A stretch of DNA of 64,000 nucleotides from Paguma larvata (GCA_030068075.1 CM057834.1:97605119-97669118), one strand, 5' to 3'. Positions 38,160-49,265 are shown, counted from the stretch's first letter. Program-made: numbers and translations. Notes: generated by a model from the letters alone, not told the origin.

Positions 38160-38320
38160 AGATTTATTCCTAAGTTTTCTTCTAAGAGTTTTATAGTTTG
38201 GGCTTTTACATGTCGTCTTTGATCCATTTTGAGTTAATTTTTGTGTATGGTGTGAGCTAAGGGTCAAATTCATCCTTTTATGTGTGGTCCCTCTCTATTC
38301 TAATCTTTACGAGCATCTGT

Positions 38321-39310
38321 CCCTGATCTGTCCTCACCCCATTATCTTGGTTATGACGTCCTTCGTAGAACGGAAACAGACTGCGCTTCTCAATGTCAAG
38401 TTGGATCTTTTGGACGTCCTCAAGTCTCCGTGGTGCTGGTGAGCCCATAATGGAGACTCACCAACCCTCCACCCTTCAGACCAATGAAGGAGAAAGGACG
38501 GAAGAGAAGTCGTTACATCAATCATCATTTTAACATTTCAAGCTTTTCCCTTTCCTCGGAGACACCAAAGACCTTCTGGAATTGCAAACAAGTAACAAGC
38601 TGACTCATTATTTTCTCCTTCCTTCATCCAGTTGCCAGTAAATACGAAAACGACTTGCAATGCAAGGAGCAGGAAGACAAGGAGGAGAAATACAAAAGTC
38701 ACATAATAACAAAAGAACAAGAAATCAAGACTTGGGGATCAGGGGGATAATGACCTCTCCTTCCAAGCCTCGCACTATTCCTGACTCTGTTCTTCCCCTC
38801 TGACCAGGAGCTCCCTCCTTTGCCCGTGTTTACCTTACCATCTACTGAGTCTTATAGTGCTGCTCTCCTTCCCACTCCCAGTCCCCCTTCCCCCATCCTG
38901 ACTGACCTTGTCCCCAGCCATCTCTCTTGGGCTAGGGCAGAGGGAAGGCTCCATACAATGGAAACCGACCCAAGATGGCCGACATTCCTGCCATAACCCT
39001 GAAGGAGGGACCCAAGATGGCCAAAGTTCCCACCACAGCACTGGGAGGCGGAGAGAGGGCTAGTAAGACCTCCTGACTCACTCAGGGGCTTCTCCCTTCC
39101 CGAGCTATTCTGTCTCCGGTTCCCTGTTCTCCATATGGGTCCAATTCTCTGTTGTTGGTGTTGGGGTCTGCCCCTACCAGCCCCTGCCTTTGTCCATATA
39201 TCTGTTTCAGGGGAGAGTTCTTACTAGTTAACTTGCCCTGGTCTTTATCTCCAACCCCTGAAACTCGCCACCTGCTTTAGATGCCTACAGAAGATGGCAT
39301 TGCAAACGCG
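38321..39310. other. Retrovirus-related or intergenic segment containing a copied LTR piece
   Basis: At 38927-39052 there is a 126-base near-copy of the LTR segment 37079-37204. The flanks do not match the LTR. The C-rich text just upstream (38,830-38,920) could be decayed gag-like sequence, but I cannot support that firmly. Confidence 0.35.
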
Positions 39311-40755
39311 GCTCAAACCGAAGGAGGTAGCACGCAAGTCTCACGGAAATTCAGGAGGAATGACAGGGAGACAGCTCTAGGACGGTGTGCCGTGTGGAGA
39401 AAACCCTGGTTTCTAAAGCGATGCAGGACCGGGGGATTTCCAGACGCGGGTCCTTGAAGGGGGTCACAGGAGCCCTCCGGGCTGCCGCGGCCAGAGCCCC
39501 GCGCACGTCCTCCCGCTGCTGTCCTTGCTGACCGTGGAACCCCGGAGCTGCAGGTCCTCGCCTTGGTTGGCCCAGGCCTCACCGCGTCCCTCCCTCCAGG
39601 GCAGGGTCCATAGAGCCATAAAGCTCACGGAGTCAGAGACAGAGGCTGGCAGCGGAGGCGAGCCCACAGCGGAGCACGCAGGTGCGTTCCGGTGGGGACT
39701 CCGGGGAGGTGTGGAGGGGTGACTGGTGGGGACAGAAGCAGGGGAAGAAAGGCGTGGAGAGAGGGGGGCAGGGGAAACACAGACGAAAGGGGTGGGTGAG
39801 CCAGAACACAAGGGGCAAGAACCCAGAGGGAATGACTCCAGGGCTCAGCACCCTCGGTGGCCGGCATAACCCTCCCAGGGGCGAGATGGGAAAGGCACAG
39901 AGACGGCCCGGATACTGTTCTCAGGGTGCTGGGGGTCTGGATACTGTTCTCTGGGTGCTGGGGGTCCGGATACTGTTCTCGGGGTGCTGGGGGTGAGAAG
40001 TGGAGAAGGAGGGCACGCTTCATGGGCCCCAGCCCGAGCTCTCACCGGCTGCCCATTCTCCCTCCCCCGGCGGCTTTGTCGCCCTGGCCCACCTCCCCCG
40101 CCGCCCGCTTGGACGTCGGAGTAGAAGATCATACCAGGAAAGGTAAAAGCTGAAAGAACAGCCAAGTTCAGGTTAAAAGGACCACAGATCTCCTCCACAT
40201 CGCCCTCCTTAGCAAAGCAGAAAGAAATCTGGAAATAAGAGTTGATTAAAAAAAAAGAGAGAAAGGGAGCCTGACCAAGAAAAGACATGAAGAATTTCAA
40301 TGGGTATCACTAAGTGACAGAAGCCGATCTGGAAAAGCAGATTGCAGGATTCCAGCTGTATGACGTCCCAGAAAAGGCAAAATTTTGGAGACCATAAAAA
40401 GATGGGTGGTGGCCACGAGTTCGAGGGGAGAGGGGATGAACGGGCGGCACACGGAGGAGGTTTAGGGCAGAAAAACTGCTCTCCGCAATACTGTAATGAC
40501 GGATGTGTCTCATTGCACACTCGCCAAACCCCGTGGAAGGCAACAGCAGGGTGACCCCTAATGTCGACTGTGGACTTGGGGCAACCATGGTGTGTCAGCG
40601 TGGGTTCATCGATGGGGGCAAATGACCCGCTTTGGAGAAGGATGCTGTTCGTTGGGAAGCTGTATCTGAGGAAGGGTAGGAGGGGCCCGGGAAATCTCTG
40701 CGTCTTCTGCTCAATTTTGCTGCGATTCTAGAGTTGCTCTAAAAACTAAAATCTA
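39311..40755. other. Intergenic, GC-rich, with a short tandem repeat
   Basis: No gene is recognised. Overlapping open frames on the minus strand at 39,464-40,300 come partly from the 29-base tandem repeat listed at 39,910-39,996. Confidence 0.4.
39910..39996 (+). repeat. Tandem repeat, three 29-base units
   Basis: The units start ggatactgttctc at 39910, 39939 and 39968. They differ at one internal base (a, t or g) and in the last bases. Confidence 0.95.
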
Positions 40756-40977
40756 TTTTTAAAAAAAATTTTTAACGTTTATTCATTTTTGAGAGACAAA
40801 GAGACAGAGTATGAGCAGGGGAAGGGCAGAGAGAGAGGGAGACACAGAATCTGAAGCAGGCTCCAGGCTCTGAGCCATCAGCACAGAGCCCGACGCGGGG
40901 CTCGAACTCACAGACCGCGAGATCATGACCTGAGCCGAAGTCGCCTGCTGAACCTACTGAGCCACCCAGGCGCCCCT
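40756..40977 (-). mobile_element. Felid CAN SINE, inverted
   Basis: Full-length reverse-complement copy from ttttaacgtttattc to ccacccaggcgcccc. Confidence 0.96.
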
Positions 40978-41007
40978 ATTTTTTTTTTTAAAAAGGGAGA
41001 AGAGTAG

Positions 41008-41210
41008 AGGCGCCTGGGTGGCTGAGTCAGTTAAGCATCTGACTCTTGACTTCAGCTCAGGTCATGATCTCACGGTTCTTGAGTTCGAGCCCTGCATCGG
41101 GCTGTCGGCACAGAGCCTGCTTGGGATTCTCTCTCTCTGCCCTTCCCTGATTCATGCTCTCTGTCTCTCTCTTTCTCCCAAAATGAGTAAATAAATTAAA
41201 AAAAGACAAA
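41008..41210 (+). mobile_element. Felid CAN SINE
   Basis: Copy with a deletion in the middle. agaagagtag is duplicated at 40998-41007 and again after the tail. With the inverted copy just upstream it forms an inverted pair about 30 bases apart. Confidence 0.94.
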
Positions 41211-41220
41211 TAGAAGAAGA

Positions 41221-41465
41221 GTAGCTAGTGTTTCTTGGATGCTTCCTAGAAGGTAGGCATTGTTCTAAACACGTTGTTATTGTCCAATTAATGGCACCAG
41301 TTCTAGAGGTAGGTATCACAGGCATCATTTCTATTGTGTAGTTGAGAAAGTGGAGGCTCAGAGACCCTGAGCCCCTTGCCCAGGGTCACACAGCTGGTCC
41401 TAGTGGTAGGACATACTAGGACCTGAAACCAAGCAGCGTGGGGCTGACTCTTTGAACTTCTACAC
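41221..41465 (+). repeat. MIR SINE
   Basis: It contains the MIR core, with gagaaagtggaggctcagag and the cacacagctggt string at 41,387-41,398. Confidence 0.85.
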
Positions 41466-41899
41466 TAAATTTCAAATTGTATCTCCATAAAAAATATCAT
41501 ATCATATCATAAATGTAGTTTGGCGGTCAATACCCCGTGACACGATTAGCACTCATGGTGCGGAGGTAAGAGCCCGCCGTTCTGCCCCGCTGAGCAAACA
41601 CATAGGAAAGGGCAAAATGAGTTTATAAGGTGAGAAAATGCACAGGCCTCTCAGAGGTCTGCAGATGATTACAAGCGAGGGCAGAATTACAATAGACGGG
41701 AGGCACAGACCCAGACCCTAATAGCCTTGGGGCCCCAGCTGCCATGGAGGCCTGGCTCCCCGCTGGGGTGGGTGAGGAGGGGGCTGAGTCTGTAGGAAAA
41801 CCACCCAGCCAAGAGACATCGCTGTGCGAGGCTTCAGCCTAGTAGAAAGTCACTTCCTGCCATAACACAACTAAGTCCGTCTCTACTGCTCCATTCCAG
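41466..41899 (+). promoter_or_regulatory. AOC1 upstream intron or promoter-proximal sequence
   Basis: The AOC1 coding exon is preceded by a clear acceptor (ccattccag, AG at 41898-41899), so at least one untranslated exon lies upstream at a position I cannot fix. The human gene likewise has a non-coding first exon. No TATA box or CpG island is visible here. Confidence 0.5.
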
Positions 41900-41903
41900 A
41901 ACC

Positions 41904-44900
41904 ATGCGGCGAGGGACCCTGGCCCTTGGTTGGGCCACAGCTGCCCTCCTGGCGCTGCAGACAGTGGCCGCGACCAAGTGCCCCCCTCGGACCTTGCATC
42001 ACAAGGCCAGCGTGTTCGAGGACCTGAGTGCCCAAGAGCTGAAGGCGGTGCGCGACTTCCTCTGGTCCCGTAAGGAGCTGAGGCTGGAGCCTTCCCGAAC
42101 GCCGACCGTGGCCAAGAACTCCGTGTTCCTCATTGAGATGCTGCTGCCCAAGAAGCAGCGGATACTGAAATTTCTGGATAAAAGCGGAAGGCCCCCCGCT
42201 CGGGAGGCACGTGCCGTCATCTTCTTCGGAGCCCAGGAGCACCCCAACATCACCGAGTTCGCCGTGGGGCCCCTGCCGTGGCCCTACTACATGAGGGAGC
42301 TCCCCCCCAGGCCCGGGCACAAGGCCTCCTGGGCCTCCAGGCCCATCTCCTCGGCGGAGTACTCCCTCCTGGGCCACATGCTGCAAAACGTCACGAAGCC
42401 CCTGCACCAATTTTTTCTTGCGACCACAGGCTTCTCCTTCCAAGACTGTCACCCCCGATGCCTGACTTTCACGGACGTGGCGCCTCGGGGCTTGGCCTCC
42501 GGCCAGCGCCGCTCTTGGCTCATCTTGCAGCGCTACGTAGAAGGCTACTTCTTGCACCCCACGGGGCTGGAGCTCCTCGTAGACCACGGAAGTACCAACG
42601 CCCAAGACTGGACCGTGGAGCAGCTCTGGTACAACGGGAAGTTCTACCGGAGCCCGGAAGAACTGGCCCGGAAGTACGAGGACAGAGAGGTGGACGCGGT
42701 GGTTCTGGAGGACCTGTCGCCCAAGGACGAGGACGGGGAGAGCACAGAGGACCCGCCCCTCTTCTCCTCCTACAAGCGGCGCGGGGCCTTCCCCAACCCC
42801 GTCGACGTGACCGGTCCCCACCTGGTCCAGCCCCAAGGTCCCCGCTACCGGCTAGAGGGCAACACGGTGTTCTACGGCGGCTGGAGCTTCTCCTTCAGGC
42901 TGCGCTCTTCCTCGGGGCTGCAGGTCCTGAACGTGCACTTCGGCTGTGAGCGCGTAGCCTACGAGGTGAGCGTGCAGGAGGCGGTGGCGCTGTACGGGGG
43001 ACACACGCCTGCGGGCATGCAGACGAAGTATATCGACGTGGGCTGGGGCCTGGGCAGCGTCACTCACGAGCTGGCCCCCGGCGTCGACTGCCCGGACACA
43101 GCCACCTTCCTCGATGCCCTCCACTACTACGACGCCGACGACCCGGTGCGCTACCCCCGCGCGCTCTGTGTCTTCGAGATGCCCACGGGCGTGCCCCTCA
43201 GGCGACACTTCAATTCCAACTTCAGCGGCGGCTTCAACTTCTACGCGGGACTGCAGGGCCAGGTGCTGGTGCTACGGACCACGTCGACCGTCTACAACTA
43301 TGACTACATCTGGGACTTCGTCTTCTACCCCAACGGGGTGCTGGAGGCCAAGATGCACGCCACCGGCTACGTCCACGCCACCTTCTACACCGCGGAGGGG
43401 CTGCGCTATGGGACCCGCTTGCACACGAACCTGCTTGGCAACATGCACACCCACTTAGCGCACTACCGGGTCGACTTGGATGTGGCAGGTAGGGCTCGGG
43501 CTCTGGAAAGGTCCTCCCGGCCGAGCATTTGCATCATGAAAGCCGGAGCCTGTGCCCGGCCTGTTTCTCTGAACGCTGCCGTGCTAGGAATCTGTGTGTC
43601 CCCGAAAAGCAGCGAATGTGGTTCTGGGTGCTGCGGTGGGACTCTGCCCTTCCCCCGGGGGTGGGGGGGGAGGGGATGTGGGGGAGGGCTGCGTTGGCCC
43701 CTAGAGGGATGGATTAGGCAGAAAGGTGTGCTTCTAGGGGATTGGGGCCAAGACGATGCCTAGGAGTGTAAGAAACGTCACTGCCCAGCACCCTAAGGTA
43801 TTGTCCCCAACACTCCCCGTCGCCTGGGTTGGTGATGTCCCCGTAAAATACGGCACAGGCGTCATGACAGACTTGGCCCGACATCAAGTCACTAGCGGAA
43901 CAGGCCTGATTCGGAGGCATCTTCTTGTTCCTCCGTTGTTTCTCGGTTTTAATCCCTTCCTTCTACCCCTACGGCCAGCTCAGCGCACACCCCCGACACC
44001 CTCTGGACTCCTCTCCCGGTGGCTTGCTCTCGGAGGGGGTCCGGGATGGAGATCTCAGCACAAGGTGGGGGGGGGAGCTTGATTCTCATTCTCCTTCCTG
44101 CGCACCTGCAGGCACCACGAATAGCTTCCAGACCCTGCAGATGAAGCTAGAAAACATCACCAACCCCTGGAGCCCCAGACACCACCTCGTGCAGCCCACC
44201 CTGGAGAGGACGGGTTACCACCGGGAGCGCCAGGCGGCCTTCTGTTTCAGACAGCCTCTGCCCAAGTACCTGCTCTTTGCCAGTCCCAAGGAGAACCGCT
44301 GGGGCCATAAGCGCAGCTACCGCCTGCAGATCCACTCCATGGCCGACCAGGTGCTGCCCCCGGGTTGGCAGGAGGAGCAGGCCGTCACCTGGGCCAGGTA
44401 AGGGAGGGCCGGGAGGCAGAGAAGGGCCCCAGGCGCCCGGCAGTGTTCCAAGGTCGGTGCGCGTCCCTGTCTCTAGCTACGAGATTCTGGGCCTCTGGTG
44501 GTGTCTCTGGGCCCGTGAGCACGTGTGTTTGGGGCCCTGTGTTTGGGGAGGGGCGAGGGCGGAGGGCCCTGGTGACCGCCGGTCAGTGCGGCCGACGCCC
44601 ACAAGACGATCTCACGTTTCGGGGAAGGCAGTAACTTTCCCCCATCGTTGAGGCCGAAGATGCTCCCGGAAGGGCTGGGAGGCTCCCTGGCGTCCAAGGC
44701 CACCTGGCCTCTCTTCCGGGCAGGTACCCCCTGGCGGTGACCAAGTACCGGGAATCGGAAGTGTGCAGCAGCAGCATCTATAACCAGAACGACCCCTGGG
44801 ACCCGCCCGTGGTCTTCGAGGAGTTTCTTCAAAACAACGAGAACATCGAAAACGAGGTACGGGGCCCTGCCTTCCTCGAGCCCCCGGCGCGAGACCAGAT

Positions 44901-45317
44901 CCGTGCCCCGTCCCAGGACGGAGGGCGGCCGCGCCCCGTGTGGAGGGCCGGCTCGCTGGTCTGCCCCTTAGAAATGGGGTCTGAGGGGGCCGCCCGCCCC
45001 TCGCCCCTCTGAGCCTCCCCTGCCCCGCCCACCCCTCTTTCCCACAGGACTTGGTGGCCTGGGTCACAGTGGGCTTCCTGCACATCCCCCACTCGGAGGA
45101 CGTCCCTAACACGGCCACCCCCGGGAACTCCGTGGGCTTCCTCCTCCGGCCTTTCAACTTCTTCGATGAGGACCCGTCCCTGGCGTCCAGAGACACCGTG
45201 CTGGTGTGGCCTGGGGACGGTGGCCCCAACTACGTCCAGCGTTGGCTCCCCGAGGAGGAGGGGGCCTGCTCGAGGCCTGACCCTTTTAGTTATAATGGAA
45301 ACTACAGGCCCGTGTGA
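41904..45317 (+). CDS. AOC1: AOC1, diamine oxidase (histaminase), complete, four coding exons
   Basis: AOC1 is a secreted copper amine oxidase that oxidatively deaminates histamine and putrescine, yielding aldehyde, ammonia and hydrogen peroxide. Coding exons are 41904-43488, 44112-44397, 44724-44856 and 45048-45317, all with AG/GT sites. They give 757 residues plus TGA, against 751 in human. Residues 1-23 form a signal peptide. The topaquinone precursor is Tyr466 in VYNYDY. The catalytic-base Asp is at 378 (YIDVGWGLG). Copper ligands are His515, His517 (NMHTHL) and His680 (GFLHIPH). Cys396/Cys422 and Cys742 match the known intra- and inter-chain disulfides, so the copy should be active. N-glycosylation sequons are at 115, 162, 439 and 543. 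The human basic heparin-binding patch is reduced here to CFRQPLPK (573-580). The start has A at -3. There are no breaks or repeats in the introns. Confidence 0.98.
43489..44111 (+). other. AOC1: AOC1 intron after the large coding exon
   Basis: The intron starts gtaggg and ends acctgcag. It is GC-rich with a G run near 43,660. No repeats are seen. Confidence 0.9.
44398..44723 (+). other. AOC1: AOC1 intron before coding exon 3 (327 bases)
   Basis: The intron starts gtaagg and ends ccgggcag. It is short and GC-rich, and I recognise nothing inside. Confidence 0.9.
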
Positions 45318-45369
45318 AGGACCCCCAGATCACCCCGCCTAGAAGCCCAAGTGCCCCCCAGGGACAGGC

Positions 45370-45375
45370 AATAAA
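45370..45375 (+). terminator. AOC1 poly(A) signal AATAAA
   Basis: A canonical hexamer 53 bases after the stop codon implies a very short 3' untranslated region of about 75 bases. Confidence 0.85.
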
Positions 45376-45719
45376 CCCCTCAGCGTTCAGCTCCGGGTGC
45401 AGGAGGCACAGCGGGTGAGGCCGCCCAGCAGGCCCTGCACGTGAGACACACTCAGATGCAAAAGCAAGCGGCCCCTGACGTCCCCTCGCCTGGGTCCGCT
45501 CCACCCCGGAAAAGCCCTCCTTCACCGGGGCAACCGACACTCGCTGAAATACTAGATTTACCCAGCAGATTGGCTTCGGCAAACAGACCGACAGACAGCT
45601 GGGTCTTGGGAGTCCGCAGGGGTCTCTGGGCTGTCGCCGACGGGCGACAAGGGTGGTGCGGCCAAGGAGGACGCGACAGAAAACACCTTTCCCCTGGGAC
45701 ACACTGATCAACTCCCAGA

Positions 45720-46310
45720 GCTCTAACTCAGAGATCTGCCTCCAGACACGGGGGCGACGCGCACGCGCGACTCCCTACGGTAGCGTCCGTGATGGCAAAG
45801 TCCTGAAGCGACCCAAATATCCGTCCTCACGAGAGACCCTGCAGGGCTGAATAAACAATGCCGCATCCACACAACGGCACTCCGGGTGATTGTGAAAGAA
45901 ACGTAGGGGCGAGGACAGTCTCTGCACCGGGGAGGAAGGGGGGGAAGGTCTTGAGAACACACACGTGCCCTAGAAAGACCGGCAAGAAGATGCTGCCTGT
46001 CGCGCACAGTTAGTGGGTAACAAAATACCACGGCCCCGGGTGCCTCATAAACAGAAGTTTATGACTCGCGGTTCTGGAGGCTGAAGTCCAAGATCAGGGA
46101 GCCCACACAGCACGGGCAGGGGAAGGCCCTCCTCTGGGTTGCAGACCTGATTTCTGGATGGATCCTCACTCGGAGGAAGGGGGAGGGAGCCCCCTGGAGT
46201 CTCTTTTGGGAAAACGCTGATCCCACTCACGAAGGCTCCACCCTCCTGACCTAAGCACCTCCTGGCGGTCCAAGTCCTAAAACAATCACGGTGTTAGGAT
46301 TTCAAGATAC
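45720..46310. repeat. Ancient repeats: GC-drifted L1 piece and 59.6 kb-type repeat
   Basis: About 45,720-45,995 follows the end of an L1 ORF2/3' text with many changes to G or C. About 46,028-46,310 belongs to the same old family as 59,568-60,690. Confidence 0.45.
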
Positions 46311-46469
46311 CAGTTGGTGGGGTGGTGAGGGGAGGGAGGAGCGCACACTTTCAAACAGGAGCACCTGAAGGCAAAGGGGAGCAACAGAATGGATGGAGCA
46401 GGTGGCCGCAGCAGACTCTGATGCAAACATTTCCATATTGTTGTTGGGCTTTCGTGGGGTTTTGTTGTT

Positions 46470-46550
46470 GCTGTTGAGTGGAGAGCCTGCGGGGAGGGGA
46501 GCGGGGTGGGGGGGGCAGAGGGGAGGGCGGGGCAGGGGAGGGGCAGGTTA
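46470..46550 (+). repeat. G-rich tract
   Basis: Multiple runs of three or more G with short spacers fit a G-quadruplex-forming pattern on the plus strand. Confidence 0.7.
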
Positions 46551-46651
46551 GTCTCTGGGTTCCTCTAGGCCCTGCAAGCCCCAGGGAGAGCGGTGACTAC
46601 CCCCGCGGCTCCTGCCAGGCCGCCTTCTCTCCAGGGCTGACTTCTTGTTGT

Positions 46652-46861
46652 TAATGTCTGTTTATTTTTGAGAAAGAGACAGAGAGACAGAGCATGAGCA
46701 GGGGAGGGATAGAGAGAGACGGAGACACAGAATCGGAAGCAGGCTCCAGTGCTCCGAGCTGTCAGCACAGAGCCCGACGCGGAGCTCAAACCCACAAACT
46801 GCGAGATCATGACCTGAGCCGAAGTCGGACGCTTAACCCACTGAGTCCCTCAGGCGCCCCT
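46652..46861 (-). mobile_element. Felid CAN SINE, inverted
   Basis: Full-length reverse-complement copy ending caggcgcccc. ctgact flanks it on both sides. Confidence 0.94.
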
Positions 46862-47678
46862 GCTGACTAGTTTTTATTTTTCAATCCTGAGAATACACCA
46901 CCCATTCGAAATCGTTAAAATCCAAATTTTAAAAGAGAAACGGAGGGGGAACGGGAGGGGCTCTTACTGCTTATTGATGGAACCGATGGAAGCAGGCTGC
47001 TTCCTCCCAGGATCCCCACCCGCAGACTTTCTCCTCCGACCCCACGGAGAAGACAACGGGGAGTGTAATCGGCCCACAGCTGTGGTTCTCTCTTCCCTCC
47101 CCATCAGGCCTCTGAACGAAGAGCGGGGAGCTGGCCGACCCGTCCCGTTTCTGTTCTTCCTCCTCGTCCATCCAAATGTAGGGGAGGGGTGGCCATCATT
47201 CTCTCCTCTCCCTGCCGCGCGCCTCGCTGGTGGGAAGATCTGCGACTTGAGTTTGGGCTTTGGGGGGGCCCATAGAACAGCCCCCACCTCCCCGATCTGC
47301 TGTAGTCTCCTCCAAAGAGAAGCTGCGTGGGCTCATCCCCTAGGCTTGCGGGCCCACGCCTAGCTGACCATTGGCGTGCCCTCGCTTTCCGTTGCCATAT
47401 TGTTCTGGTTGCCTGTTTCTACCCCCGGAATCTGGTGGGAAGGCGTGGCTGTGGTCCGGGCAACATTTAATCTGGGTTCCCTGGTGCGCAAGGGATGTTA
47501 ACTAAGCAAACAAACTTGCGTTGTGCTTAATATTCCGGAAACCCGGGAAGCTTTGATTTGTATGGCAGTAAAAAGGTGAAAGAGCCCAGACATTATAGGA
47601 TTTGGACAAAGCACTTTTATAAAACCTGATACAATATTTAAAATCAACAAAGTTTCAGCCATTTTTAAAACGTTGGGT
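46862..47678. other. Intergenic, no gene recognised
   Basis: The open frame at 46,974-47,363 plus (129 codons) and its antisense partner show no family features. Confidence 0.4.
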
Positions 47679-47824
47679 GGGGCGCCTGGGTGGCTCCATC
47701 GGTTAAGCCTCTGACTTCGGCTCAGGTCATGACCTTGCGGGTCCGGGAGTTTGAGCCCCTCCTCGGGTTCTGTGCTGATGGCTCAGACCCTGGAGCCTGC
47801 TTCGGATTCTGTGTCTTCCTCTCC

Positions 47825-47856
<32 letters not shown>

Positions 47857-47925
47857 GCCCTTCCCCTGCTCTCTCTCTGTCTCTCTCGCTCTCAAAAATA
47901 AGTCACCATTAAAGAAAACTATAAA
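47679..47925 (+). mobile_element. Felid CAN SINE
   Basis: Full-length copy with an expanded TC run (47,828-47,856). The flanking sequence tcaacaaagtt...cagccattttt recurs after the tail as tcaaccaagtttttctcagccattttt, an imperfect long duplication. Confidence 0.94.
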
Positions 47926-48583
47926 AAATATCAACCAAGTTTTTCTCAGCCATTTTTAATTTTTTTTCCGAAATTATCTGAGCATTGTTTCAAAGGTTTG
48001 AAACTACTAAAATGCAGAAGATTATGAATTTCCGTGATGGGAAAAGGAAAATAGCAAACTTTTTAGCATTCGGGGAAGAAAACCTAATCTTCTTAAGAAG
48101 GGTTAGTAGTTCAGTAGACAGTAACTTCTTGTAAAGAGGAACCAGGAAATGCATTTGCTTTGAAACTTTTTACTTTTAACCTTTAGCCTTACTGAAGAAG
48201 CTGTTCCCTGGGCTTTAAAAATCCTTTATTTTCCCTCATCCTATCTTCCTCGAGTTAGGAGGAGTGCGTGCAACATTAGCTAATATCCCTATTACGAGCA
48301 TCCTGCGTCCTCACATCGTCCTCACATCTGGCAGATTCCATTATGAACCCGCAGGTTCGCAACAACAAAAAAAATATTATCTAAGATGATCAGTGCCAAC
48401 AAGAAAAAATCATGGGACACGCAAAGAAATAGGAAAGAGTGACACGCATACACAGAGGGGGGAAAGCAGAAGACAGAAACTATCTGTGACAGGACCCGGA
48501 TGTAGAATTTGACAAAGATCTCAAAAGCAGCTATTATAAACATGTCCAAAGAGCAAAAGGAAACCGTGCTTAAAGAATTAAAC
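47926..48583. other. Intergenic, AT-rich, no gene recognised
   Basis: Nothing is recognised apart from the duplicated SINE flank at its left end. Confidence 0.4.
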
Positions 48584-48808
48584 GGGGGTGCCTGGGTGGC
48601 TCAGTCGGTTAGGCATCCACCTCTTGATTTCAGATCAGGTCACGATCTTGCAGTTCGTGAGTCTGAGCCCTGCGTTGGTCTCTGGGCTGACAGTACAGAG
48701 CCTGCTTGGGATTCTCTCTCCCTCTCTTTCTGCCCCTTCCCTGCTCATGCACACAGGCTCTCTCTCTCTCAAAAAATAAATAAACAGTAGAAAATTAAAA
48801 AAAAAAAA
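48584..48808 (+). mobile_element. Felid CAN SINE
   Basis: Full-length copy ending in a poly(A) run. gaattaaacg precedes it and gaagtaaacg follows. Confidence 0.93.
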
Positions 48809-49159
48809 AGAAGTAAACGAAGCTATGACAGTGTGTCAACAAATAGAGAATGTCAATGTAGAGACAGAAATTATTTTTTAAAAGAACCAGATGGAAATTC
48901 TGGAGTCGAAAAGTAGGATCAGTGACAGGAAAAACTCCTTAGAGAAGCGTGACAGTGGATTTGCTCTCCCTTCTGGGCTGGATTCCCCAGCCACGATCCG
49001 GCTGCAGCCCATGTCGGAGAGAGAAGGAGTGTCCGCTCAGGAGAGGTAGGCAGCGATCTGGCGGGGGGCTCGGCCCTGGCGCGTCAGGTCATGGCCAGCA
49101 GAGTGTACGGCCAAGATGTAACTGAGCAGATTCGGACTTGGCCATGGTGAGCAGACGCC

Positions 49160-49265
49160 TGAGTTCTCACTGCGGAGCCCCAGGCGGGGCTCAAACCCAC
49201 GAACCGCCAGATGGTGACCTGAGCTGAAGTCGGATGCCCAACCGACTGCGCCCCCCAGGCGCCCC
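49160..49265 (-). mobile_element. Felid CAN SINE, inverted, head only
   Basis: Only the tRNA-like half is present, ending ccccaggcgcccc. The CT-rich and A-rich parts are absent. Confidence 0.85.

Larger units (their letters stand above)
35975..38320 (-). repeat. Ancient L1 3' region, inverted, split by SINE and LTR insertions
   Basis: Antisense L1 text runs from about 35,975 to 36,063, from 36,241 to 36,847 and from 38,160 to 38,320. The join is natural: agatttattc at 36838-36847 recurs at 38160-38169, and the L1 continues across it. Confidence 0.7.

Noticed and set aside
38830..38926. Possible retroviral gag remnant upstream of the copied LTR segment
   Set aside because: The stretch is proline/serine-rich in one frame, but too short and decayed to assign.
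41883..42836. 317-codon open frame antisense to AOC1
   Set aside because: It mirrors the large GC-rich AOC1 exon. High GC at third positions suppresses stops on the opposite strand. It has no family features.
42278..42949. 223-codon frame in another phase within AOC1
   Set aside because: It overlaps the verified diamine oxidase frame and is Arg/Ala/Leu-rich as expected for a shifted GC-rich frame.
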